Shown piece by piece: positions 40,227-50,100 of a stretch of 64,000 bases of DNA. The notes under the pieces are model-generated. The model made no database searches. It was not told where the DNA came from and saw only the letters and a program-made list of their open reading frames with translations. The stretch lies in assembly GCA_030831165.1 (NCBI GenBank), contig JAURLP010000012.1, positions 1 to 64,000 of the forward strand, given 5' to 3'. Made by a program: the position numbers and the translations under genes. This stretch comes from Gammaproteobacteria bacterium. Its GTDB lineage: Bacteria > Pseudomonadota > Gammaproteobacteria > Pseudomonadales > Pseudohongiellaceae. Position 1 is the first letter of the stretch, and each line of letters opens with the position of its first letter.

Positions 40227-40936
40227 GGCAAATAGTACTTGATACTGAAACAACTGGGCTAGAACCAAGCCAGGGTCATCGAATTATTGAAATTGGTTGT
40301 GTTGAACTTATTAATCGACGCCTGACTGGAAATAATCTGCATATTTATATTAACCCTCAGCGTGAAATTGATGCTGGCGCTCTGGAAGTGCATGGTATAA
40401 GCAGTGACTTTCTTGCAGATAAACCGCTTTTTTCAGATATTGCAGATACGTTTATTGATTTTGTTAAAGATGCTGAGTTAGTTATTCATAACGCTCCTTT
40501 TGATGTCGGCTTTTTGAATGCTGAACTTTCCGATTTAAATCGTGGCTATAAAAGTATGGATGAATATTGCAAGATATTAGACACTCTTGCTATGGCGCGT
40601 AAAAAACATCCAGGCCAAAAAAATAATCTGGATGCGCTTTGTAAGCGCTATTTTGTGGATAATACGCAACGAGAATTACATGGCGCATTACTTGATGCTG
40701 AAATTCTCGCTGATGTTTATTTAATCATGACCGGAGGGCAATCAAGTTTTGCGCTTAGCTCTGAGAATGCTGCTGAAGGAACTGCCGCAAATAGAATTAA
40801 AAGACTTGATAAAAATCGGCCGCCGCTGAAGGTTCTTATGGCAACAGAAGAAGAGCAGGCTGCGCATCAAAAAACTTTAGAGAGAATTCAAGAAGTGTCT
40901 GATACACAATTGTGGCAATTACCAAAAGAAAATTAA
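40223..40936 (+). CDS. dnaQ: DNA polymerase III epsilon subunit (proofreading exonuclease)
   Basis: 3'-5' proofreading subunit of the replicative polymerase core. DEDDh exonuclease motifs: Asp7 and Glu9 in LDTETTG, Asp in [14 protein letters not shown], and the His...Asp pair in [16 protein letters not shown]. The last ~60 residues are a flexible tail with a C-terminal segment that would bind the alpha subunit. 237 aa, close to E. coli (243). Confidence 0.97.
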   Translation: MRQIVLDTETTGLEPSQGHRIIEIGCVELINRRLTGNNLHIYINPQREIDAGALEVHGISSDFLADKPLFSDIADTFIDFVKDAELVIHNAPFDVGFLNAELSDLNRGYKSMDEYCKILDTLAMARKKHPGQKNNLDALCKRYFVDNTQRELHGALLDAEILADVYLIMTGGQSSFALSSENAAEGTAANRIKRLDKNRPPLKVLMATEEEQAAHQKTLERIQEVSDTQLWQLPKEN

Positions 40937-40996
40937 TTTTAGTATTTAATCAAAAGCACATAAAACTTATTTATTTAACAATTATTGAGGTAGCTT

Positions 40997-42040
40997 GTGG
41001 AATTTATTGCAGAATATGGCATGTTTCTGGCCAAAACTTTAACGTTTACTGTAGCAGTAATAGTAATCATTGTGACCGCAGTAGGTAGCGCAGTAAAGTC
41101 AAAAAAAGAATCAAAGGGTTCAATTTCAGTGCTGCACCTTAATAAAGAAATTAATGATCTCGGCGATGAAATAAAACATGTAGTCGAAGATGAGGAAAGT
41201 TTTAAAAAAGCTAAAAAGGAGAGTCAGAAAGCCGAAAAAAAACAACAAAAAGAAAAAAAGAAGAATAAAACTTCAAGTGATAAAAAGCGTTATTACGTTT
41301 TCGATTTTAATGGTGATGCTAGAGCCTCACAAGTTGAAAACATGCGCAAGGTAATTACTGCAGTGCTTAGTATTATCAGACCAGAGCAGGATGAAGTTAT
41401 TCTTCGCTTGGAAAGCCCTGGAGGCATGGTCCATGGCTATGGCCTAGCTGCTTCACAACTGGCAAGAATCAAGAAGCTCAATATCCCATTAACTATCTGT
41501 GTTGATAAGGTGGCAGCTAGTGGGGGATACATGATGGCCTGTCTAGGGTCTAAGATTGTTGCAGCTCCGTTTGCCTATATTGGTTCTATTGGCGTATTGA
41601 TGCAATTGCCCAACTTTAATCGTTTGCTGAAAGAAAAAAATGTAGATTATGAAATGATAACAGCTGGTGAGTATAAGCGTACCTTGACAATTTTTGGTGA
41701 AAATACAGACAATGGCCGAGAAAAAGTAACTGAAGAAATACAACAGACTCATGATTTGTTCAAAGAGTTTGTTAAAGAAAATCGCCCAAAACTAGATATT
41801 GATAAAGTGGCTACAGGTGAAACGTGGTTTGGCACAAAAGCTCTGGATCAAAATTTAGTGGATGAAATTAAAACCAGTGATGAATGTATTGTCGAGGCGT
41901 GTAAAGATGCAGATGTGTACTTGGTGTCTTATGAGAAAAAACTCAGCATGGCGGACCGCTTTGGTAAAGTTATGGAAAGCGCTCTAGATACAACTTTACT
42001 GAAATGGCTCAACAAAACACCAAAGGATCTTACATCTTAA
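40997..42040 (+). CDS. sohB: Inner-membrane S49 peptidase SohB
   Basis: Signal-peptide-peptidase-like serine protease of the S49 family; E. coli SohB suppresses loss of DegP when overproduced. N-terminal membrane segment (~10-32), then a Lys/Glu-rich linker (~70-98), then the protease domain. The catalytic dyad is Ser175 (AASGGYMMA) and Lys227 (GEYKRTL), 52 residues apart as in E. coli SohB. 347 aa. Start is GTG with GAGGT about 8 bases upstream. Confidence 0.94.
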   Translation: MEFIAEYGMFLAKTLTFTVAVIVIIVTAVGSAVKSKKESKGSISVLHLNKEINDLGDEIKHVVEDEESFKKAKKESQKAEKKQQKEKKKNKTSSDKKRYYVFDFNGDARASQVENMRKVITAVLSIIRPEQDEVILRLESPGGMVHGYGLAASQLARIKKLNIPLTICVDKVAASGGYMMACLGSKIVAAPFAYIGSIGVLMQLPNFNRLLKEKNVDYEMITAGEYKRTLTIFGENTDNGREKVTEEIQQTHDLFKEFVKENRPKLDIDKVATGETWFGTKALDQNLVDEIKTSDECIVEACKDADVYLVSYEKKLSMADRFGKVMESALDTTLLKWLNKTPKDLTS

Positions 42041-42090
42041 ACAGAGTAGGGACTTGCTGATTTCTCAATTATTCACAGCCGCTCAGCAGC

Positions 42091-42591
42091 TTATCGCCTG
42101 CGAAATAAGGGCGTTGGTTTGGCGACAGTGCTCTGGTAATTTTCAGAAAAATCATGAAAGCCTGCTAATAATACTTCTTCATTGGCCTCTTCCGGGACAA
42201 GAAAACTGCTAAAGCCACAGCTCAACATGTAAGAAAGCTGGTCTCTTTGCACATCGCCAATAGCTCTTAAATCTTCTTTGAAGTTGAGCTGTTGTCTCAA
42301 TATCGCAGCATGGGAAAAAGATCTACCATCACGAAATATCGGGAAATTCAAAGCTATAACTGAGAAATCATTAACATCTGCTTCTAGGGATAAAGGGCTT
42401 TCATCACTATCAAGCCAAATTCCGATATCGACAGTTTTTTTGCTAAAAAGCTCTTTATTATCCAGCCATAACTTCAATGGGACTATGTAATTACCATCAT
42501 TGATTGAGTTTATTGCTTCTACGTCAGTTTCCTTATCAAACAGATGCCACTTATTTTCAATAAACGCACCATCTTTAATCAGCTTTGGCAT
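42091..42591 (-). CDS. DUF934 protein linked to sulfite reductase
   Basis: 166-residue protein of the DUF934 family, which is nearly always encoded next to a CysI-type sulfite reductase and is annotated as an oxidoreductase probably involved in sulfite reduction. Family segments seen: MPKLIKDGAFIENKWHLF, VGIWLDSDE-like GIWLDSDESP, FPIFRDGRSFSHAAILRQ and RAIGDVQRDQL. No cofactor-binding motif is recognisable. ATG 42591 lies 17 bases inside the 3' end of cysI, implying coupling; an earlier in-frame start would extend much deeper into cysI and does not match the family. Confidence 0.9.
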   Translation of the reverse strand: MPKLIKDGAFIENKWHLFDKETDVEAINSINDGNYIVPLKLWLDNKELFSKKTVDIGIWLDSDESPLSLEADVNDFSVIALNFPIFRDGRSFSHAAILRQQLNFKEDLRAIGDVQRDQLSYMLSCGFSSFLVPEEANEEVLLAGFHDFSENYQSTVAKPTPLFRRR

Positions 42592-44233
42592 AAACTTTCT
42601 CCTTAAAGGGCTCCATTCCGAGACGTTCATAGGCATCAATGAATTTCTCGTTATGTTGTCGCTCATCCAGATAAATCTGAATGATTTTTTCTATAACATC
42701 CGGAATTTCTTCCTGAGAAAATGACGGGCCTAAAATTTTAGCTAATTTTGCTTCTCTACCAGCATCGCCGCCCAGCGCTACTTGATAAAATTCTGCACCT
42801 TTTTTATCAACACCAATAATGCCGATATTCCCTACATGATGATGACCGCATGCATTCATACAACCTGATATATTTAAAGTTATATCTCCAATATTATTTA
42901 AGCGATCAAAGTCATTGAAACGGCGCTGTATCGCTTCAGCAATAGGAATGGATTTGGCATTAGCCAAAGAGCAAAAGTCACCGCCGGGACAGCAGACAAT
43001 ATCATTCAGAAGACCAAGATAAGGAGTCGCCAAACTTTCTGTCTTACATGCTTTGTATATTTCATATAGATCTTTAATACGAACATCTGCCAAGGTCAGA
43101 TTTTGTTCATGTGTGACTCGTAATTCAGAAAAACTATATCTCTCAGCAAGATCAGCAACAAACTCCATTTGTCTATCTGTGACGTCACCTGGAGCCGCGC
43201 CGATATCTTTTATGCATAAAGTCACTATGCAATAGCCAGCTTGTTTATGGGGAGCAACATTGCGGTCAACCCAATTCTTAAAGAGCAAATCAGATTGCAA
43301 AGCTGCGTTTATTACTTCGTCTTCATCAGGTAACTGTTCAAAATCTGGTGTGCTAAAAAAGCTCTTGCAACGGTTAACTTCTGCTTCGGTTAAGGTCGCT
43401 TGATTACCTTTAGAGAATTGCCATTGAGCTTCTACCTTTTCACGAAAGGCATCTATCCCTAGCTCTTTCACTAAAATTTTAATGCGGGCCTTGTATTTAT
43501 TATCACGGCGGCCTTCCATATTGTATACGCGCATAATGGCATCAAGGTAGGTTAATAAATGCTGCCAGGGTAGGTATTCACATATCACCTGGCCAATAAG
43601 CGGGGTTCGCCCTAAACCACCCCCAACCAGTACTTTAAAGCCAATTTCGCCCTGGTCGTTCTTAAGCAGATACAAGCCTATGTCATGTACTTGTGTAGCA
43701 GCCTGGTCTATTTCAGTCCCGCAAACCGCAATTTTGAATTTTCTTGGCAGATAGGCAAACTCAGGATGAAAAGTAGACCATTGGCGAATGATTTCACACC
43801 AGGGTCTGCTATCTTCAATTTCGTTCTTAGCAGAGCCAGCAAACTGATCAGTAGTGGTGTTTCTTATACAGTTTCCACTGGTTTGTATGGCGTGCATGCT
43901 GACTTCTGCTAATTCAGCAAGTAAATCAGGCACTTGTTCCAGTTTAGGCCAGTTGTACTGGATGTTTTGACGAGTCGATAAATGCGCGTAACCCTTATCA
44001 TAGTCCCTGGCTATAGAAGCTAACTTTCTTAGCTGAGTAGAGGAGAGGAGACCATATGGCACGGCAACACGGATCATCGGAGCAAGGCGCTGGATATAAA
44101 GGCCATTTTGCAAACGTAGGGGAAGAAATTGTTCGTCGCTTAATTTACCGTCTAGGTAACGCTGGGTCTGGTCACGATATTGGATAATGCGTTCTTCCAA
44201 CATTTTGTGATCATATTCGTCATAAATATACAT
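42575..44233 (-). CDS. cysI: Sulfite reductase, siroheme/[4Fe-4S] subunit
   Basis: Reduces sulfite to sulfide in assimilatory sulfur metabolism; belongs to the nitrite/sulfite reductase family in the form found in Pseudomonas. Both ferredoxin-like repeats are present. The siroheme/4Fe-4S cysteines are visible as CPGGDFC (C-x5-C) and CMNAC (C-x3-C) in NISGCMNACGHHHVGNIG. The N-terminus MYIYDEYDHKMLEERIIQYR and GLYIQRLAPMIRVAVPYG match the Pseudomonas-type CysI. ATG 44233 is chosen; a TTG at 44275 would add 14 atypical residues. 552 aa. No CysJ flavoprotein gene is adjacent, so the electron donor is likely ferredoxin or another partner. Confidence 0.92.
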   Translation of the reverse strand: MYIYDEYDHKMLEERIIQYRDQTQRYLDGKLSDEQFLPLRLQNGLYIQRLAPMIRVAVPYGLLSSTQLRKLASIARDYDKGYAHLSTRQNIQYNWPKLEQVPDLLAELAEVSMHAIQTSGNCIRNTTTDQFAGSAKNEIEDSRPWCEIIRQWSTFHPEFAYLPRKFKIAVCGTEIDQAATQVHDIGLYLLKNDQGEIGFKVLVGGGLGRTPLIGQVICEYLPWQHLLTYLDAIMRVYNMEGRRDNKYKARIKILVKELGIDAFREKVEAQWQFSKGNQATLTEAEVNRCKSFFSTPDFEQLPDEDEVINAALQSDLLFKNWVDRNVAPHKQAGYCIVTLCIKDIGAAPGDVTDRQMEFVADLAERYSFSELRVTHEQNLTLADVRIKDLYEIYKACKTESLATPYLGLLNDIVCCPGGDFCSLANAKSIPIAEAIQRRFNDFDRLNNIGDITLNISGCMNACGHHHVGNIGIIGVDKKGAEFYQVALGGDAGREAKLAKILGPSFSQEEIPDVIEKIIQIYLDERQHNEKFIDAYERLGMEPFKEKVYAKAD

Positions 44234-44368
44234 AATCAAAAAGAATTTAAAAACAGAGGTCGGGATAATACACAATCATAAGTTTAAGCGCCATCTGTGC
44301 TTGAGTTTTAGGCGCTACAAATGATCATTCATGTTTTCCATTAAGTGCATCAAACGAGTCAGATAATC

Positions 44369-44497
44369 ATGAGCGATACAGAAAATAATTCTAGAGAATC
44401 TGAATTTAACGAAGCCGATAGTAAAGCAGATGCGATTGCTATGCTTTGCTTGGTCTTGATAGCCGTTGCCGCTATGGTTTATTTGGCAAACACCTAA
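44369..44497 (+). CDS. Small single-pass membrane protein (42 aa)
   Basis: Short reading frame starting MSDTENNSRESEFNEADSKA and ending in a hydrophobic helix (AIAMLCLVLIAVAAMVYLA) plus a four-residue tail. The hydrophilic N-terminus with Asp/Glu/Ser and a single C-terminal transmembrane segment suggest a genuine small inner-membrane protein with cytoplasmic N-terminus. No strong ribosome binding site is seen (GAG about 10 bases upstream). I recall similar tiny proteins near sulfite reductase or metH genes in Pseudomonas relatives but cannot name a family with certainty. It is divergent from cysI. Confidence 0.6.
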   Translation: MSDTENNSRESEFNEADSKADAIAMLCLVLIAVAAMVYLANT

Positions 44498-44532
44498 TAT
44501 GCCAGGGGGCTATTCCAGCTCTCCTTGCAGGT

Positions 44533-44694
44533 TTAGCCTAAAGCCAGATTGACAGCCAACATAACAGCCAGAACAAAGCAGCTTGTAAAGATGAGGGCTG
44601 CAACAATGAAGGGTAAGAGCTTGCCCTGACTAAAGTCGCGTTCTCTGTTCTTTGAATTTTGAACACCAATACTTGCTTGTATTACGCTCAACAT
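44533..44694 (-). CDS. DUF2970-family small membrane protein (53 aa)
   Basis: Reading frame of 53 residues: MLSVIQASIGVQNSKNRERD, then FSQGKLLPF and a transmembrane helix (IVAALIFTSCFVLAVMLAVN). The pattern of a short amphipathic start, GVQ-x-x-KNRERDF-x-x-G, and a C-terminal helix matches DUF2970, a family of tiny inner-membrane proteins of unknown function in gamma- and betaproteobacteria. Start is ATG with a weak CGAG upstream. It converges on the 42-residue gene, with 35 bases between their stops. Confidence 0.75.
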   Translation of the reverse strand: MLSVIQASIGVQNSKNRERDFSQGKLLPFIVAALIFTSCFVLAVMLAVNLALG

Positions 44695-44924
44695 GACTCG
44701 CCAGAACGGAATATTTTCTGTCCTGAGGGGGCATTATAAGCTGTATTGGTAGTTTTAGTTTTATCAGAAGCTTGATTCACAATAATTCAACCTTATATAG
44801 TAATCCTAATAGCTTTACACTCCGTACTTCTATTCGGTGCATTATAAACTAAGTAGCTTTAATATAATTGTTATTAGCTTGGTGGGATTACTTTAATTAG
44901 TTAAAAATAAATTGGTTTATTACT

Positions 44925-45506
44925 ATGATTAAAATTACAGAGTCAGGACAAAAATACCTAAGAGATCTTCTTGCAAAGCAAGATTGTGAAGGTATTGCTA
45001 TAAGGGTTTTTGTGCTGGATGGCGGCACTCCCAAAGCTGAAACATGCATTGCTTTTTGTCGTCCTGGTGAAGAGCAGGATGATGATGAAGTGTTTCAATA
45101 TGATGGTTTAAAGGCTTTCGTAGAAGCAAAGAGTAAAGTCTATCTGGAAGAGGCCGTTGTTGATTTTTCTAAAGACAGTATGGGTGGACAACTAACCATT
45201 AAGGCTCCGAATTCACGGATGCCTAAAATATCTGATGACAGCTCTTTGCAAGATAAAATTAATTATATACTTTATAGCGAGATAAACCCTGGCTTACAGA
45301 GCCATGGTGGTCATGTGACGCTGGAAGAGCTGACAGAGGATAATGTCGCTGTTTTACAATTTGGTGGTGGTTGTCAGGGTTGCGGCATGGTAGATGTCAC
45401 TTTAAAAGATGGTGTTGAGAAAACCTTATTAGAGCAGTTGCCAGAGTTGTCAGCAGTTAAAGATATTACCGATCATAGTATTCAGGAAAATGCTTACTAT
45501 AAGTGA
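44925..45506 (+). CDS. nfuA: Fe-S biogenesis protein NfuA
   Basis: Fe-S carrier protecting cluster assembly under oxidative stress or iron limitation. N-terminal degenerate A-type domain (~1-95, without the three cluster cysteines) and C-terminal Nfu domain with the cluster-binding pair Cys150/Cys153 (GGGCQGCGMVDVTLKDGVE). 193 aa, equal to E. coli NfuA. It is 6 bases upstream of mtnP, probably cotranscribed. Likely recipients within this window include complex I and CysI. Confidence 0.97.
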   Translation: MIKITESGQKYLRDLLAKQDCEGIAIRVFVLDGGTPKAETCIAFCRPGEEQDDDEVFQYDGLKAFVEAKSKVYLEEAVVDFSKDSMGGQLTIKAPNSRMPKISDDSSLQDKINYILYSEINPGLQSHGGHVTLEELTEDNVAVLQFGGGCQGCGMVDVTLKDGVEKTLLEQLPELSAVKDITDHSIQENAYYK

Positions 45507-45512
45507 GCAGCC

Positions 45513-46292
45513 ATGAGCGTTTCCCTTAATCCTGCCATAGACCTCGCCATTATAGGGGGTAGTGGTTTTTACCATCTTAATCCTCACCGTGCGGATAAAG
45601 AAACTCAACAAACTACTTACCTGGATATAACCACACCCTTCACCAATGAGCCCATCAGGCTTTGCCAGGAAGCAGTAAACACAACTAATGTTTATTTCAT
45701 TCCACGGCACGGGGTGGAACACACATTGCCACCTCATAAAATTAATTACCGTGCAAATCTTTGGGCTTTAAAAGAAGCTGGTGTACAAAAAATTATTGCC
45801 GTTAATGCTGTCGGGGGTATAAATCCAAAAATGAACCCCGGTTCTCTGGTCATTCCTGATCAGATAATTGATTACACCTGGGGGCGAGAGCATAGTTTTT
45901 TTGATGGCTTAAATTCTCTTCACGATCATATAGATTTCACCTATCCCTATGATGCTCAACTTCGTGACCTGCTAATTGAGGAAGCCAAGGAGATAGAACT
46001 GCCTGTTTTTGGCAAGGGCTGTTTTGCATGTACACAAGGACCTCGTTTGGAAACCGCGGCAGAAATTCAGAAACTCAAACGCGATGGATGTGACATCGTT
46101 GGTATGACAGGCATGCCAGAAGCGGCTTTGGCCAGAGAGTTAAATATTGCTTATGCGTGCATTACCTTAGTGGTAAATCCAGCGGCAGGACTTAGTAAAG
46201 AAACTATAACTATCGATAAAATTAAAAAAGTACTTAGTGAAGGCTTGCAGGATGTACGTAAGTTGCTCGGAGCCTGCGTGGTAAAACTATAA
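45513..46292 (+). CDS. mtnP: MTAP-family purine nucleoside phosphorylase, probably S-methyl-5'-thioinosine phosphorylase
   Basis: Phosphorolysis of a 5'-methylthio-purine nucleoside formed as a polyamine/quorum-signal by-product. Family motifs: IGGSGFYHL, the phosphate-site PRHG, HKINYRANLWALKEAGV, IIAVNAVGGI, and CTQGPRLETAAEIQ followed by MTGMPEAALARE. The purine-site segment reads VVNPAAG with Asn where adenine-specific MTAPs have Asp, as in the Pseudomonas enzyme that prefers 5'-methylthioinosine. 259 aa. It is between nfuA and csiV, 4 bases from the end of the convergent csiV. Confidence 0.88.
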   Translation: MSVSLNPAIDLAIIGGSGFYHLNPHRADKETQQTTYLDITTPFTNEPIRLCQEAVNTTNVYFIPRHGVEHTLPPHKINYRANLWALKEAGVQKIIAVNAVGGINPKMNPGSLVIPDQIIDYTWGREHSFFDGLNSLHDHIDFTYPYDAQLRDLLIEEAKEIELPVFGKGCFACTQGPRLETAAEIQKLKRDGCDIVGMTGMPEAALARELNIAYACITLVVNPAAGLSKETITIDKIKKVLSEGLQDVRKLLGACVVKL

Positions 46293-46296
46293 AAAT

Positions 46297-47163
46297 CTAT
46301 TCCAAGGAGAAATCGAACAAGGCGGGTAATTCATAAGGGCGGACCTCTATTAACATCCCTAAAGCCGGGTGATCTAGATAGTGCAACTCATTACTGATCA
46401 TTTGTCGGGTTTCCAGCATTGGATATACCTGGTTTATTACCAAATCAACGTTATCTTGGGAGATATCTTCAAATACATCAGTAAAGGGTTGTGGGGGAAC
46501 ATTCCAGTCCAGATTGCTGACAACATTGAAACTATTGCGCCAAAGCCTTGCTTCAACATCGACTCGATTGATGTTGTAACTAATTAATAAACTACCTTCA
46601 AGTTCATTGTGCTGACCGTAACGGTCGCCACCGTGGATAAATACTGCAGAAGCCTGAATTTTATTTAACACCGGTTGGCGCCAAACGGCGTGAAACAGAA
46701 CGCGATGATCAGGGCTGAGATTTAAATTTCTGTTATAGCGCGTAAATTGGTGATCTGTCTCAGGCAAGGCTATAAACGGATCGCGTGTTTTGTCTATTAA
46801 TTTGAAATCCGAATTTGGCTCACGCAACTCGGGGCCAAACTCTGTGCTTATGATAGGTAATTCAGAAAGAGAAATTTGGCCTTGAATGTTGTTATTCTCA
46901 GCTCGATTATTGTCTGCAGTTGAGAAGTCCACATAATAGTTCATTAAAGCCGGAGTTAATTTTAATATGGGCTCTGGGTATAGAAGCTCTACATAATCAG
47001 GAAGAAATAACTCTGGATTAATTGATAAGCTGCTTTGATTTGTGAAGATACTTACTTCAATTTCATACCAGCGGTTACCGTCATAACTAAAAGTTTGGGC
47101 GTAAGAATAGGACTTTGCCATGAGTGCAAGTAAAAGAATGCTTACTGTTAATATAGATTTCAT
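46297..47163 (-). CDS. csiV: Peptidoglycan-associated protein CsiV
   Basis: Periplasmic protein of the CsiV family, first described in Vibrio cholerae as a peptidoglycan-binding factor needed for PBP1A-dependent wall synthesis. Signal peptide residues 1-22, cleaved near YSYA|Q. The mature part starts RWYEIEVSIF, the family hallmark, and ends with SYNINRVDVEARLWRN and LEVRPYE-like IEVRPYELPALFDF. 288 aa. It is 9 bases downstream of mfd on the same strand, the standard neighbour. Confidence 0.88.
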   Translation of the reverse strand: MKSILTVSILLLALMAKSYSYAQTFSYDGNRWYEIEVSIFTNQSSLSINPELFLPDYVELLYPEPILKLTPALMNYYVDFSTADNNRAENNNIQGQISLSELPIISTEFGPELREPNSDFKLIDKTRDPFIALPETDHQFTRYNRNLNLSPDHRVLFHAVWRQPVLNKIQASAVFIHGGDRYGQHNELEGSLLISYNINRVDVEARLWRNSFNVVSNLDWNVPPQPFTDVFEDISQDNVDLVINQVYPMLETRQMISNELHYLDHPALGMLIEVRPYELPALFDFSLE

Positions 47164-47172
47164 GTTTTACAT

Positions 47173-50100
47173 TTAAGCGGCTTTCTTTAATAAGGTTAAT
47201 GTATTTTTTACAAACTCTAGGCGTTCAGCTGGATCCAGATTATCGTGAAAAAATTTCAGCTCATTGCCTGCTGATAATTTATAAATTTCAGGTTGTTCCT
47301 GAACTATCTTAACAAGAGAGTAGGGGTCAACTACAGTATCATTTTTAAAATACATTTTACCGGCCTTTACATTGGCTTCAATTTTAGCAATACCCAGGCG
47401 CTCAGCTTGTAATTTTAATTCGGTTACTGAGAATAAAAAATTAACAGGCTCAGTTAGTAGACCAAAGCGGTCTATCATTTCTACTTTTAATTCTATCAAC
47501 TCATCGTTTGATTGAGCGTTGGCAATACGCTTATACATAAGTAAGCGTAGATGGACATCTGGCAAGTATGAATCAGGAATTAAAGCTGGAATACGCAGAT
47601 TAACTTCAGTGCTTTCCTGTAAAGGTTTGTCGAGGTTTAATTGTTTGCCTGCTTTCATTAATTTTATGGTTTGCTCCAACATTTCGCTATAAAGAGTAAA
47701 CCCTATTGTCTGAATATGTCCGCTTTGTTCGTCGCCAAGTAGCTCGCCTGCACCTCTAATTTCAAGATCATGACTGGCCAATGTGAAGCCTGCACCCAAT
47801 GTGTCTGCAGAGGCGATAGCATCAACTCTTTTTTTGGCATCGTTGCTCATGCTTTTAGGTGAGGGAGTTAACATGTAAGCATAAGCCTGATGATGCGATC
47901 TTCCTACACGTCCACGCAGCTGGTGCAATTGCGCCAAACCAAACTTATGCGCTCCTTCTATGATAATTGTGTTGGCGTTTGGTATATCAATTCCGGTTTC
48001 AATGATTGTTGAACAAACAAGTACATTATATTGTTTGTGATAAAACTCAGACATGACTCTTTCTAATTCGCGTTCCCTTAGTTGACCGTGGGCAACTGCC
48101 ACTCTGGCTTCAGGAACAAGTTCACGAATTTCTTCAGCGGCTTTCTCAATAGTTTTAACTTCATTATGCAAGAAAAAGACCTGGCCGCCGCGTAATAGTT
48201 CACGCAAAATAGCTTCTTTTATTAGCGGAGGGTTTGATTGCCGGATAAAGGTTTTTATAGATAATCTTCGGGCAGGAGGGCTGGCGATGATAGAGAGATC
48301 ACGCATACCCGACATTGCCATATTTAAAGTTCTTGGTATGGGAGTGGCAGTCAGGGTCAAGATGTCTACATTGGATCTCATGGCTTTTAAGGTTTCCTTT
48401 TGACGTACCCCAAAGCGATGTTCTTCATCAATAATCAAAAGCCCAAGGCTTTTATATTTTACATTTGATTGTAAAAGTTTATGGGTGCCAATGACGATAT
48501 CTATTCTGCCATTTTCTAATTCTGCAAGATTTTTGTCTTGGTCTTCTTTGGCAACAAAGCGTGACATTAATGCAATTCTTACTGGCCAATCAGCAAAACG
48601 ATCTTTGAAATTGTCATAGTGTTGCTGAGCCAACAGGGTGGTTGGCACCAGAATAGCCACTTGCTTATGATTGTTCACTGCTATGAACGCAGCTCGTAAG
48701 GCAACTTCTGTCTTGCCAAAACCGACGTCTCCACAAACAAGTCTATCCATTACTTTTGTTGTGGTCATATCATTGATAACTGCATTAATTGCGTCTACCT
48801 GGTCATCCGTTTCTTCAAAGGGAAAGCTGTTTTTGAATAACTGATAATCCTCAGTAGGGAGTTTAAATAGCTGACCTTTTTTAGCTTCACGCCGAGCATA
48901 AATGTCAAGTAGTTCAGCGGCAACATCAACGACTTTTTCTGCAGCTTTACGCCTTGCTTTTATCCACTGGTCACTACCTAGTTTATGTAAGGGGGCTGTG
49001 GCTGCGTCAGCACCACTGTAGCGATTGATGAGATGAAGTGAAGATACGGGGACATATAACTTTGCATGATCGGCATATTCAAGCACAAGAAATTCGGTTT
49101 GCTGACCTTCAACATCAAAGTTCTCCAAACCATGGTATCGACCAACACCGTGGTCAATATGTACGACAGGCGAGCCGATGTTTAGTTCAGTCAGGCTTTT
49201 TACAATGAAGTCCGTATTATCCTTAGCTTTTCCACGTCGCCTATATTGACTAACATGATGGACAAATAACTGGCTTTCAGTAATAAGAATAATTTCTGGT
49301 TCGGCTAGCCAAAAACCGAATTCTATTGGTGTAATAGTGATGGCCAGTTTCGGCTTTTGCGTGATGAATGTTTCCCATTTGTCGATCACCTCCGGGTATA
49401 CCTGAATACTTTTTAATAAATCAATTAAAGTCTCTCGTCTTCCAGCAGAGTCTGTACAAAATAAAATAGGCGTGTCGGCATTTTTTCTTAGAAATTTCTC
49501 TAAAGCGCCCAAAGGCTTTTCTTTCTTATGATCAACCGCAATGTCCGGAAAGCTTCGGGTTTTAACCTGAATATGCTGCTTTTGTTTGGTGTTAAGGTTT
49601 ATCTGTGGATAATTGTTAAGTGCACTAAAACAATCATTAAGCGGTATAAAAATTTTACTAGGCTTTACCAGAGGATTATGTTGATCGTAACGGCGATCTT
49701 CATAACGACTATTGATTTCACGCCAAAATTGTTCTGCGCCTGTTTGAATGGAACCGCTGCTCATGATAAGCGTATTTTCTGGCAGATAATCAAAAATTGT
49801 TGCTAGCTCAGAAAAAAACAAGGGGAGGTAATATTCGATTCCAGCTGTGGCTATACCCTGTGAGACATCTTCATACATAGGACATTTACGCAAATCGATA
49901 TCAAATTCCGCTCTAAAGTTTTGTCTAAATGTTTCTATCCCTGCTTGATCAAGAGGATATTCCTTACCTGGCAATAAATTTATTTGCTTAATTCGATCTT
50001 GAGAAATTTGGGTTTCGGGATCAAAGCTGCGCAGGCTTTCAATTTCATTATCAAATAGCTCTATTCTGTATGGCTTTCTTGAACCCATTGGGAAAATATC

